64,000 nucleotides of DNA from a virus, in IMG/VR virus record IMGVR_UViG_3300032050_000024, positions 1 to 64,000 of that record; one strand, written 5' to 3'. Numbering within the stretch: position 1 is the stretch's first letter; every line of letters begins with the position of its first letter. Positions 42,914-51,146 of this stretch are shown one piece after another. Both the position numbers and the translations under genes were made by a program. The notes beneath the pieces were generated by a model. It saw only the letters and a list, made by a program, of their open reading frames with translations, made no database searches and had not been told where the DNA came from.

Positions 42914-43579
42914 TCAATAACCTTTTACAAATTCATAAAATTCTGCTCGGGTAGCATCATCATCTCTAAATGCACCAGTTAATTTGGATGTCTTCATTGA
43001 AGCTCCGCCATGTTTAACTCCGCGACATTGAACACAATTATGAGTTGCTTCAATCATAACAGCTACACCTTTATTGTCATTGATAATAGTATTAATAGCA
43101 TTATGAATTGCTACTGTCAATTGTTCTTGTATTGCACCTCTTCTACCAAAATGCTCTACTAATCGATTCAATTTTGATAAACCAATTACTTTGCTGTCAG
43201 TACCTGGAATATATGCAACATGAACTCGACCCATAATAGTTTGATGATGATGTGAACACATTGAAGTTAACGGAATACCTCCTTCAAATACCATACCATC
43301 ATATCCATCAGATGGAAATGCAGTAATGTCTGGAGTGCCATCATATCGACCAGCCCATAAATCATTTACATATGCTTTTGCAACTCTTCTAGGAGTATCT
43401 GAACTATTAGGGTCATTCCTCCAATCACACTTTAACGCATCAAGAAACTCACCAAATGCCTTGGCAGCTTCTTCAATCATTTTATCTTTTTCTTGTCGGG
43501 TAAATGGTGCACCTGGTGCAGAACCATTTGCGTAACCTAATTTAACTAATTCTAAATTTTGCTTTTGTTTTTCTGTCAT
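42914..43579 (-). CDS. folE: GTP cyclohydrolase I
   Basis: A 221-residue enzyme of normal family length. TSMCSHHHQTIMGRVHVAYIP contains zinc-binding Cys and His, followed by GLSKLNRLVEHFGRR, QEQLT and the second zinc Cys in ATHNCVQCRG. It opens GTP to dihydroneopterin triphosphate, the first step towards 7-deazaguanine as well as folate. With QueD and QueE downstream, the base-modification route is the likely one. Confidence 0.95.
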   Translation of the reverse strand: MTEKQKQNLELVKLGYANGSAPGAPFTRQEKDKMIEEAAKAFGEFLDALKCDWRNDPNSSDTPRRVAKAYVNDLWAGRYDGTPDITAFPSDGYDGMVFEGGIPLTSMCSHHHQTIMGRVHVAYIPGTDSKVIGLSKLNRLVEHFGRRGAIQEQLTVAIHNAINTIINDNKGVAVMIEATHNCVQCRGVKHGGASMKTSKLTGAFRDDDATRAEFYEFVKGY

Positions 43580-43641
43580 AACTTAATATTAATTTTAATA
43601 TAATAAAATTTATTGGGGTTTCAAAGTTTTTATGTAAACTT

Positions 43642-44082
43642 TTACATGTTCGGATCACCTGGGGTATCAATACCGGATGCATCGTATTTTGTTTGATTTA
43701 ATTTAACTAAATTTACGTTAATTGTTTGTTTACCTAAGGCCCAATTGGCAACAAGTCTATGATGTCCATCATAAATTGCCATTTCTCCATCTACAAACTG
43801 AACTGCATTAATTGGCGTTGTTGCATTTATATTTGCAATAATTTGCTTTACTTTATTGCTTTGAATGTTTGGTTGAGTTATTCGAATGTCTGAAATATTA
43901 ACAGTTTCTGGGGTTGCTGTTTTTTGATTTGTTTCAAATGCTTGTATCACCTCGTTCCAGGTATGACGACTCATTTTAAATACATCTTTTATATTTTTTG
44001 CGTCATCAAATAATTTACCTGCAGGTAGTTTATCAATTCGAGTATGATTTGTTTCATTTAATAAATTACGTAATCGTATCAT
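43642..44082 (-). CDS. ParB-like protein with capsid-targeting-like leader and shared C-terminal tail
   Basis: A 146-residue protein. Residues 1-10 are MIRLRNLLNE (L-N-E). Residues about 60-125 resemble the ParB/Srx N-terminal fold: VNISDIRITQPN, then VQFVDGEMAIYDGHHRLVAN with the DGHHR motif that in ParB-like proteins binds nucleotide or cleaves DNA. The last 16 residues (TKYDASGIDTPGDPNM) are identical to those of the neighbouring, otherwise different protein. An ATATTTAT motif abuts the start. Inferred to be packaged and injected. Confidence 0.75.
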   Translation of the reverse strand: MIRLRNLLNETNHTRIDKLPAGKLFDDAKNIKDVFKMSRHTWNEVIQAFETNQKTATPETVNISDIRITQPNIQSNKVKQIIANINATTPINAVQFVDGEMAIYDGHHRLVANWALGKQTINVNLVKLNQTKYDASGIDTPGDPNM

Positions 44083-44086
44083 ATTA

Positions 44087-44094
44087 ATAAATAT
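44087..44094 (-). promoter_or_regulatory. ATATTTAT promoter-like motif abutting an ATG
   Basis: Exact motif with TAAT and then the ATG of the ParB-like gene. The 17 bases TTAATATGATACGATTA are identical at the next gene upstream. Confidence 0.5.
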
Positions 44095-44097
44095 TCT

Positions 44098-44589
44098 TTA
44101 CATGTTCGGATCACCGGGCGTGTCGATGCCCGATGCATCATATTTTGTATTAATTACTCTAATTAGTTTACTATTAACTAAACATTTTTTTATGTTAACA
44201 ACAAAAACTGAAAGATTATTTGGATCTTCAGAATATCCTTCTACGGTATTATGATAAATAAATTCATTGTAATTGCCGTATTTTATAAAATCCTCAGTTG
44301 TATGACCAGCACCTTCGTCTACATCCATCATGATTTTTGGATATGGATTTACTAATCTGATATTAATTTTATATTCATAAAAAACTGAGTAATGATTCCA
44401 TAACGAATCAATCCTAGTATCTACTTGCTCACTAGTACCTAAATGTATTGGTTGATTAGATGTTACAAAATCTATTTTATTTGAAGATCCATGATATGTA
44501 GTTAACATCAAGCCAGGTTTAATTCCTTGACTGTGAATAGTGTCCGGCCAAAATGAATTTTCCATTAATAAATTTTTTAATCGTATCAT
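44098..44589 (-). CDS. ADP-ribosyltransferase-like protein with capsid-targeting-like leader and shared C-terminal tail
   Basis: A 163-residue protein. MIRLKNLLME is the leader (L-M-E). LTTYHGSSNKIDFV, IHLGTSEQ, then EFIYHNTVEG with a following beta strand SVFVVN, resemble ADP-ribosyltransferase folds of the H-Y-E class (His in HGS). The C-terminal 16 residues are identical to those of the ParB-like neighbour. T4 packages an ADP-ribosyltransferase (Alt) with the same kind of leader, so an analogous injected enzyme is an attractive inference. Activity is unproven. Confidence 0.62.
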   Translation of the reverse strand: MIRLKNLLMENSFWPDTIHSQGIKPGLMLTTYHGSSNKIDFVTSNQPIHLGTSEQVDTRIDSLWNHYSVFYEYKINIRLVNPYPKIMMDVDEGAGHTTEDFIKYGNYNEFIYHNTVEGYSEDPNNLSVFVVNIKKCLVNSKLIRVINTKYDASGIDTPGDPNM

Positions 44590-44590
44590 A

Positions 44591-44809
44591 TTAATATATA
44601 TCTTTTAGGGTAGTATTACCTTTTATATGATGCGGTTCATAAGGACAATGTCGGCATCTATTTCCACAACATGTACCTCGTTTAATGTGATATGATTCTG
44701 TAAAAACACGATATCCATTTTCATAATAAAAGTCAGTTGGAAGGAGCTTGTTTCCAAACTCCCTCACAAATGCTTGTTGTATCCAATCTTTTGACGCAGA
44801 CACTATCAT
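44591..44809 (-). CDS. DUF5522-like Cys-rich small protein (72 aa)
   Basis: A 72-residue protein with RGTCCGNRCRHCPYEP, a Cys cluster I associate with the DUF5522 family of bacteria and eukaryotes. It could bind metal. It overlaps the ribonucleotide reductase stop by one base, so it may be an accessory of that enzyme; no function is established. Confidence 0.7.
   Translation of the reverse strand: MIVSASKDWIQQAFVREFGNKLLPTDFYYENGYRVFTESYHIKRGTCCGNRCRHCPYEPHHIKGNTTLKDIY
44594..44601 (-). promoter_or_regulatory. Variant ATATATAT promoter-like motif
   Basis: The minus strand reads AGATATATATTAATATG, one substitution from the 44087 copy and in the same position relative to the ART-like start. 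Confidence 0.4.
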
Positions 44810-46665
44810 TATTTAACCTCACACGCTCCGCCTGCACAAGCTAATTCTCCTGATAAGTCAGTGTTATCATCAAGTTCAATTACTTGGCTCAAATCAATAT
44901 TAGTTAATGATTTTAACATAGATTCATATTGTTCTTTGGTAATATCCTCGAAGGGCGCTTGAGTATATGTTCCTCCATCATATGGTAATACTGATAATCC
45001 GTTGTAATGATCTCTGTTATTCCACATCCATTCTCCTGCTAATTCCCATTCATCTGCCTTAAGTGATACTGTTGCAGATACATTGTGAGTATTGTTTCCC
45101 GTTCTATGTCCTGGTTTAACCCATTCTAAATGTACTTTCTTAATGCGATCTAATAATTGGAATGGGGATTCTGTTCTTAGGATTGCACCTTCTGGAGCTT
45201 TTTGTGGTATTGAAATAACTGCAGTGTCATGTGGTCGGAAATATTCATCTTCAACTAGCTCTGGATGATTAATTGCTAGGTATGTATAAATTGCTTCATT
45301 TTTTCCTACACGTATTCTTCTTACATAGTAATCGTTGTGCCAAGCATGAATGCCCGATGATGTTCCTAAAGTAAGTGATGTTGTTCCTGCAGGTTTAACG
45401 GTTGTTGTACGAGCTGAGCGATTAATACCAATAATGCTAGCAACTCTTTCATTTTCTGTTTTTACAGCTTTTGCTGCAGCTTTCATATCATAACCTAAAA
45501 CTGTTCCAGATCCGATACCTGTCATCGATACGCCAATAAGTGCATCTTTCTCAGTTGTACGTTTCCAAATTGGACGAAGGTAATGAAAATCAGTATAACC
45601 TGCTTGAAGTGTTCCAATAAATGCTGCTGCTTTTACTCGTTCTTCTAAATCTTCTTGTGATTCAATATCCGATGCATTTACTTCACAAAGATTACAGAAT
45701 TGAAACGGACGAAGTGCAATTTCGCAACATGGGTTAGTTCCCCAATCTTTATCATTAGAAAGATATATTCCGGGTTCTCCAGCATTTGATAATTCAACAC
45801 GTTTCCACAAATCCATAAAGAAATCTCTTGTTACTTTGTGACGTATTAATACTGCTGAATTATTTGCCCGGCCTCTTTGTGGATTATTTTCCCACCAGTT
45901 GCCTGACTTACATGAAATCATTTCTTCATCATCTGCTGAAAATAAAGATATAAGTGCAGCTCTACGAATTCCTCCTGCTAGTACCGCATCTGCAACGTGA
46001 CAAACCATATCATGTACTTCAATTGGAGAAAGTTTGTCGCCATCTTCTTTTGCATCTAAAATACCTGCTAGTTTAATCAAACATTCTTTAAGTGGTTGTG
46101 GACCTGGAGCTTTTCCTCCTGATGTAACCAATCTAGCACCTTTAGGACGGATATCACTAAAATCAAACACAAATGTTGATCCGCCTTCAAAATAAGATTT
46201 AACAACAGCTTTAACTGCATCTGCCCATCCCTCAATTGAATCTGCAATAAGGAATCTACGCGTTTTCTTTGGATTTGGTTTTCTAATTTCTGGTAATTTT
46301 TCTACATGATGTGATTGAACTGAATATCCAACACCTGTACCGCCTAAAAGTAAAAACATTGCTTCACCAAAAGCTCTGTAATCATCAATTGGTAAATATG
46401 CACAATTGTAAATTCGGTTAGGGGAGATTTCAATTGGTTTTCCTCCGAATTGCAAACTTCTCATTGAAGGCAATACTTTTTTGTCATATACAAAGCGATA
46501 TGCAGCTTCTATTTCATCCCGTAATGCAGGATATTTTTTTTGATGCATTTCTTTGTTTCTTGTAACTAATTCTTCCCAAGTCTCTCGGCGGTTGAGCTCA
46601 GGAATATACTTGGCATACTTCATGTATACCGTAATTTCACTCAAAATTTTGTTTGAAATCTCCAT
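44809..46665 (-). CDS. nrdJ: Adenosylcobalamin-dependent (class II) ribonucleotide reductase
   Basis: A 618-residue single-chain reductase. YNCAYLPIDD contains the first active-site Cys, LLLGGTGVGYSV the allosteric/substrate loop, NPCCEIALRPFQFCNLCEVNASD the radical Cys region with adjacent Asn/Glu, and VKPAGTTSLTLG the substrate loop. The C-terminal ACAGGACEVK holds the redox Cys pair. The CNLCEVN pattern and single-gene form are class II, requiring B12. It supplies dNTPs for replication; thioredoxin at 41011 is the probable reductant. Confidence 0.9.
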   Translation of the reverse strand: MEISNKILSEITVYMKYAKYIPELNRRETWEELVTRNKEMHQKKYPALRDEIEAAYRFVYDKKVLPSMRSLQFGGKPIEISPNRIYNCAYLPIDDYRAFGEAMFLLLGGTGVGYSVQSHHVEKLPEIRKPNPKKTRRFLIADSIEGWADAVKAVVKSYFEGGSTFVFDFSDIRPKGARLVTSGGKAPGPQPLKECLIKLAGILDAKEDGDKLSPIEVHDMVCHVADAVLAGGIRRAALISLFSADDEEMISCKSGNWWENNPQRGRANNSAVLIRHKVTRDFFMDLWKRVELSNAGEPGIYLSNDKDWGTNPCCEIALRPFQFCNLCEVNASDIESQEDLEERVKAAAFIGTLQAGYTDFHYLRPIWKRTTEKDALIGVSMTGIGSGTVLGYDMKAAAKAVKTENERVASIIGINRSARTTTVKPAGTTSLTLGTSSGIHAWHNDYYVRRIRVGKNEAIYTYLAINHPELVEDEYFRPHDTAVISIPQKAPEGAILRTESPFQLLDRIKKVHLEWVKPGHRTGNNTHNVSATVSLKADEWELAGEWMWNNRDHYNGLSVLPYDGGTYTQAPFEDITKEQYESMLKSLTNIDLSQVIELDDNTDLSGELACAGGACEVK

Positions 46666-46715
46666 TGCGTAAATCCTTTTAAATGTTATTAACTTAATTT
46701 GTTTTTAGATAAAAA

Positions 46716-46742
46716 AAGGCCGGAGTATTATATCCGTGCCTT
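46716..46742 (-). terminator. Hairpin with T-run between helicase and reductase genes
   Basis: On the minus strand AAGGC(A)CGGA pairs with TCCGGCCTT (9 bp with one bulge) and a run of T follows, typical of an intrinsic terminator. Oddly, an ATATTTAT motif lies upstream of it rather than downstream. Confidence 0.7.
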
Positions 46743-46749
46743 ATTTCAT

Positions 46750-46757
46750 ATAAATAT
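46750..46757 (-). promoter_or_regulatory. ATATTTAT promoter-like motif before a terminator
   Basis: Exact motif (ACATATTTATATGAAA) just after the helicase stop but before the hairpin, unlike other copies, which follow the hairpin. Confidence 0.3.
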
Positions 46758-46761
46758 GTTT

Positions 46762-48117
46762 TTAGCCCAAAGTTCCTCCGAGATCTTTGAATTTTTGTGC
46801 CAAATTTTTCTTCATCATATTCTCGCCAGTTTTCATAACTTGCGTAGTTTGTTTACCTTGAGTTGTTTGCGGTTCAAAGAATTGGAACTGGCCATTGTTT
46901 GTGTTAATTTTACTAGGCAATGTAATACCATCGGGGCCGAATCTATTTTTAATAACATGGCCTCTACCGGTACCTGACATCTTATCTTCAACCTTTCTAG
47001 AAAGTGACATTAAAAAGTCAGCAACCATTACTTTTCCATATGATGATGCAATTTTATCTGCTTCAATAACATCTTCTTCTAAGGCGCTTCTTCCTGCTTG
47101 TGATGCAGTCCAAACTGGTATTCCATATTCCCCTGCCATTCCCCTTAACTCTTCGTATAACTCCTCTAAGGCTTCGTGCTTGTCCTTTTTTACGTTGATT
47201 TTCAACAAGTCACCATAATCTACAATAACTAATGCAGGTGTTTTACCTAGCATCATAGTCTTTTCTAAATGAGCTTTGATACCCATTACTCCTACTGATT
47301 TAGTTGGAAAGTATTTAACAATTAAATCTCCTGATAATCCATTCATTTTTTCTTGAACTGTATCCTGATGATGTTTAAGTGTTTGTGCATTGATTCCTGT
47401 TAATACTGAATCATAGCGTTGACCTACATAATTTTCATTAAGTTCCAACGTATAATGTATAACACAGTGTCCAGCTCGCATTGCATTTGCACCTATATTG
47501 ATAAGCATCCAAGATTTACCAATACCTGCGGGAGCCATTACTACTCCTAATTCTCCGGGGGCTAATCCACCATCCATTAAATCATCAATAACATCCCAAC
47601 CCGTTGTGATTGTATGACGTGAAGCTTCTGCATAACGTGCTGCAATATTTTGTTTGTATTCTAAACCAATATTGGTATCAGCACCTGCTTTCATTGCTCC
47701 GTCAATTTTGCTTTTTATTTCATCATAATTACCCATTTTGAGTAATCCTACTGAATCCATAATAGCTCTTTTGATTTCTTGATTCTTACAAAATCTTAAT
47801 ATCTCATCTTTTACGAAAGTAAGATCATCGGACTCCATATATCGAAAAACTTCTTTAAGCTGTTCTAATACAGCTGTTTTCAATATATCATTATCAATCT
47901 CAGTTATTTTTACTTTAAGTACATCTTTTGACGGAGGACATTTGTATTCTGCAAAATGCTGTAGTGTTACTTCTAACAACCAACTGTTTGCGTCTGATTC
48001 AAAATAATCCGGACTTATTATATCGGCAATTTGTTGTAAAAATGTTCTATCCGTAAATAATGCTGCTATTGTTTTTACTTGAAATCCGTATCCGTATTCC
48101 GATAATTTATCTGTCAT
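46762..48117 (-). CDS. Replicative DNA helicase, DnaB/gp41-like
   Basis: A 451-residue RecA-fold helicase. Walker A is APAGIGKSWML (near residue 190), followed by HYTLELNENYVGQR and Walker B ALVIVDYGDLL. A C-terminal arginine/Thr loop (SLSRKVEDKMSGTGRG) and an N-terminal helical domain complete the DnaB pattern. The hexamer unwinds DNA ahead of the polymerase. No primase gene is seen in the window. A terminator follows the stop. Confidence 0.93.
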   Translation of the reverse strand: MTDKLSEYGYGFQVKTIAALFTDRTFLQQIADIISPDYFESDANSWLLEVTLQHFAEYKCPPSKDVLKVKITEIDNDILKTAVLEQLKEVFRYMESDDLTFVKDEILRFCKNQEIKRAIMDSVGLLKMGNYDEIKSKIDGAMKAGADTNIGLEYKQNIAARYAEASRHTITTGWDVIDDLMDGGLAPGELGVVMAPAGIGKSWMLINIGANAMRAGHCVIHYTLELNENYVGQRYDSVLTGINAQTLKHHQDTVQEKMNGLSGDLIVKYFPTKSVGVMGIKAHLEKTMMLGKTPALVIVDYGDLLKINVKKDKHEALEELYEELRGMAGEYGIPVWTASQAGRSALEEDVIEADKIASSYGKVMVADFLMSLSRKVEDKMSGTGRGHVIKNRFGPDGITLPSKINTNNGQFQFFEPQTTQGKQTTQVMKTGENMMKKNLAQKFKDLGGTLG

Positions 48118-48152
48118 ATAACCATTATAATAAAAATGATGTTAAAATCAAA

Positions 48153-49208
48153 TTATTTTTGTGTTTGTTTTGCAAAAGCATTTAATGATAACCAAGTATT
48201 GTTTAACCAATCTGGTAAATTTTTCATAACAGCCCACATCTTATCTTGATAAAATAATCTTTGAAATTCTGCTCGATTTAATTCGGTAATGGGTTGTTCC
48301 ATAATACCTCGTATCTTTGTTGCAGTTTGAGCTGGTATATCTAAAAGTTTAATATTCATAAGACGATAATTTTTATCTATCGTTTCATAATTATTAAGAA
48401 CTTTTTGATGACTTTTTGATTCGGTTAGCATTTTACATTTACTTTGCAAATCATCCAATGTAAACTCTTTACTACTTGCTAATTCCGGAAATGTTTTTAA
48501 TATAGTTTTTGGGCCAAAGCCATCTACTCCAGGAATGTTATCTGAAGCATCGCCTGTAAATGTACGATATACAACATAATTTTTAGGATGAACTCCAAAT
48601 TCTTCAATCAATGTATTTTCATCATACATTTTCTTTTTAATTGGAGACCAAACTTGCAATGTAGGACTAATTAATTGATAGAAATCTCTATCCGTAGAAA
48701 CTACTGTAATTTTTTTACTAATGTCTTCATACATTTGTGTTATGTATGCAATTGTATCATCTGCTTCAATTCCATCCATTGAAATAAATGTAACTGGCAA
48801 ATTATCTAAATATGAAACCAATCTAGAAAATTGGTGACGCATTGATTCTTGTTCTTCTTCTAGTGTAGATTCATGATGATCGTGACGACGCAATTTTGTT
48901 TTATTAGCTCGATTACCTTTATAATCACTGTATATTCGTCTTCGTTTTGCAGAGCCACCTCTTCCATCGAAAACAATAATACATCTACTAGGACGTAAAT
49001 CTCTAACCGTTTTTCCTATTGAATACAAAAAACCAGTAATTCCGCCAATATGATCGCCATCTTCATTATATGCAGGAGTTGCACCAAAGCTACGAATGAA
49101 AGTATTCAAACCGTCGAATACCATGAGATGATCATTGACATTCGACGGACTTGAATCCTTTTCTTGTTGTAACTGTTTGAATAATTCTTGATACCTATTC
49201 TTCATCAT
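48153..49208 (-). CDS. 5'-3' exonuclease / RNase H, FEN-like
   Basis: A 351-residue PIN/FEN nuclease with the acidic metal-site residues in LMVFDGLNTF, IVFDGRGGSAKR, MDGIEADDTIAY, TDRDFYQL and TGDASDNIPGVDGFGPKT (helix-hairpin-helix). The T4 counterpart removes RNA primers from lagging-strand fragments. It overlaps the recombinase gene by 14 bases. Confidence 0.93.
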   Translation of the reverse strand: MMKNRYQELFKQLQQEKDSSPSNVNDHLMVFDGLNTFIRSFGATPAYNEDGDHIGGITGFLYSIGKTVRDLRPSRCIIVFDGRGGSAKRRRIYSDYKGNRANKTKLRRHDHHESTLEEEQESMRHQFSRLVSYLDNLPVTFISMDGIEADDTIAYITQMYEDISKKITVVSTDRDFYQLISPTLQVWSPIKKKMYDENTLIEEFGVHPKNYVVYRTFTGDASDNIPGVDGFGPKTILKTFPELASSKEFTLDDLQSKCKMLTESKSHQKVLNNYETIDKNYRLMNIKLLDIPAQTATKIRGIMEQPITELNRAEFQRLFYQDKMWAVMKNLPDWLNNTWLSLNAFAKQTQK

Positions 49209-50355
49209 AAACTTCGTCAGTGATTATTACATCATCAATTCCGCCATCAATACCTGCTTGGTATTTGAAAATATAAGCATCGCAAATTCTTTGATATAAC
49301 CTTTCTTTTACTTCTGGTTTAGAAATTACTTTATCAATAAAATTCTTTGATTGGAATTTGATTTCGCCATATGTTTCACCCGTTGCAATGTCAACATCTT
49401 CTAATGTATAATGTGCTCCAGATTGTTTAACTAAGTCAAACTTTTTCATTGTTTCTAACCAACCGCCATAATTGTCAATTCCGCTATCATAATAGATTTC
49501 GTAATTTACTTTTCTATGAGGAGGCCCCATACGATTCTTAACAACTTGAACTTCTGTTTTGCTTCCAACTACTTGTTCAACTCCATTAATCTTTGCTTTG
49601 ATCATACCTGTATTTTTCAAACGCAATCTTACCGAAGCGTGAAATGGAATTGCCTTACCACCTGCAGTAGTCCATTGATCTCCAAAAGATACTCCCATTT
49701 TAGTTCTAAGCTGATTGGTAAATATCAAACAAATCCTTTCGCGGGCAATCCAATTGGTAACTTTACGCATTGCTTTTGATAGAATAATTGATTTAGAAGT
49801 TGCATAACCATCTTTGTCATATTCAGCTGACATTTCAATCTTTGTAGATGCACCCATAATTGAGTCTACAATAATTGTAACCAAACGATCTTTATCTGAT
49901 TTACGAACTTGTTCAACAATTGTTTCAATAGTTTCAAATATTTCTTCAACTGTTTCTAATGGAACATACAACATTGTTTTTAAATCAACCCCAATTGCTT
50001 GAAGAAATTCACTACTAGTTGCTGCCTCTGTATCAATATAAACTGCCAATCCACCTTTCTTTTGCGTTTCTGCTAAAGTATGTGAAGCTAATAATGATTT
50101 ACCAGAAGCTTCTAACCCTGTAATTTCAGTAATACGACCTACAGGAAAGCCTCCGTGTGGACGGTTTGATATTGCTAAATCTAATGAATCACAACCGGAG
50201 GAAATCCATTCGGTAACATTGCTTGGAGCATCTTCATCGCCGGCTAAAAAGAAAGCGGTTTTAAGCGACTGCCCTTTGAATTGTTTGTTGATAGATTCCG
50301 CAAGGGTATTTGCCAAACTGTCTTCTATTTCCAGTTTACTTTTACTTTTTGCCAT
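49195..50355 (-). CDS. UvsX/RecA-like recombinase
   Basis: A 386-residue strand-exchange protein. Walker A is GLEASGKSLLA (near residue 65), Walker B in VTIIVDSIMG, and FTNQLRTKMGVSFGDQW covers loop L1/L2. It forms filaments on ssDNA, drives strand exchange, and in T4 starts recombination-dependent replication. The neighbouring gp32-like and RNase H genes fit this role. Confidence 0.94.
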   Translation of the reverse strand: MAKSKSKLEIEDSLANTLAESINKQFKGQSLKTAFFLAGDEDAPSNVTEWISSGCDSLDLAISNRPHGGFPVGRITEITGLEASGKSLLASHTLAETQKKGGLAVYIDTEAATSSEFLQAIGVDLKTMLYVPLETVEEIFETIETIVEQVRKSDKDRLVTIIVDSIMGASTKIEMSAEYDKDGYATSKSIILSKAMRKVTNWIARERICLIFTNQLRTKMGVSFGDQWTTAGGKAIPFHASVRLRLKNTGMIKAKINGVEQVVGSKTEVQVVKNRMGPPHRKVNYEIYYDSGIDNYGGWLETMKKFDLVKQSGAHYTLEDVDIATGETYGEIKFQSKNFIDKVISKPEVKERLYQRICDAYIFKYQAGIDGGIDDVIITDEVYDEE

Positions 50356-50369
50356 TTATAACTCCTTAA

Positions 50370-51146
50370 TTAAGCATTGAATAAATCATCAAATGCTGAT
50401 GCAATGTCTGTTTGTTTTGCTGGTGCTGATTTTGCTGCAGCTTTTGTAGGTGCAGGTGCTACTGCTTCTTCTTCCTCTTCTTCAACATCTGAATCTGCAT
50501 TTTCTGGATTCATCCATTCTGCTAATGCTTTTTCTAGTTCTTCATAAGTTGGCTCAGGAAACAAATCAGTAATTTCAGGTTGATTCATGATTTTTTGAGC
50601 AATCTCTTTGTCCTCAGTTGCAGCTTGAGTATTTGGTTTAACTCGGATTGCTGTCTTAGGATATGCTCCGCCTTCTGCTGGAGTAAATTCTACGTCAATA
50701 TCACGACCGTTAATTAAGTCTGTAATATCACCATAATCTGGATCTGAAATGATTGACAATAGTTCCGTATAAATTGTTTTACCAAATCCCCAAAACTTAA
50801 CTCCTTCAGATTCTTTTCCTCGGATAATTACGGGAACATAAGTACGCATTTTAGGTTCAATTTTACGACCCATTAGCCATTCATCTTTATCTCCGGTTTT
50901 CTTAAGTTTGTCTGCAAACTCAACAATTGGATCTGCATTACCGAATGTAATTGGAGATAACATTGATTTCTTTCCAATGTCATAATGAAAATACAATTCT
51001 AAGAATGGATTCTCTTTGCGATGTACGTACGGTACAATTCGGATACGTGTCTTACCTGCTTCAGGTTTCCACAAATTTTGTTTTTTGTCATCTTGCTTGT
51101 TAAGCTGATTGAGTTTCGCTTTGATAGCGTCTAAATTTAAAGCCAT
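50370..51146 (-). CDS. Single-stranded DNA-binding protein, gp32-like
   Basis: A 258-residue protein with the gp32 plan: a basic N-terminus (AIKAKLNQLNKQDDKK), a core beginning WKPEAGKTRIRIVPY with KFWGFGKTIYTELL, and an acidic region (DSDVEEEEEE) leading to a C-terminal AFDDLFNA that would contact partners. It coats ssDNA and coordinates polymerase and recombinase. The usual Cys zinc ligands of T4 gp32 are not evident. An untranslated leader of about 100 bases precedes it and may allow autoregulation. Confidence 0.9.
   Translation of the reverse strand: MALNLDAIKAKLNQLNKQDDKKQNLWKPEAGKTRIRIVPYVHRKENPFLELYFHYDIGKKSMLSPITFGNADPIVEFADKLKKTGDKDEWLMGRKIEPKMRTYVPVIIRGKESEGVKFWGFGKTIYTELLSIISDPDYGDITDLINGRDIDVEFTPAEGGAYPKTAIRVKPNTQAATEDKEIAQKIMNQPEITDLFPEPTYEELEKALAEWMNPENADSDVEEEEEEAVAPAPTKAAAKSAPAKQTDIASAFDDLFNA

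Noticed and set aside
43623-43642. Hairpin AAAGTTT/AAACTTT after the ParB-like gene as a terminator
   Set aside because: The stem is short and AT-only, and no T-run follows on the coding strand.
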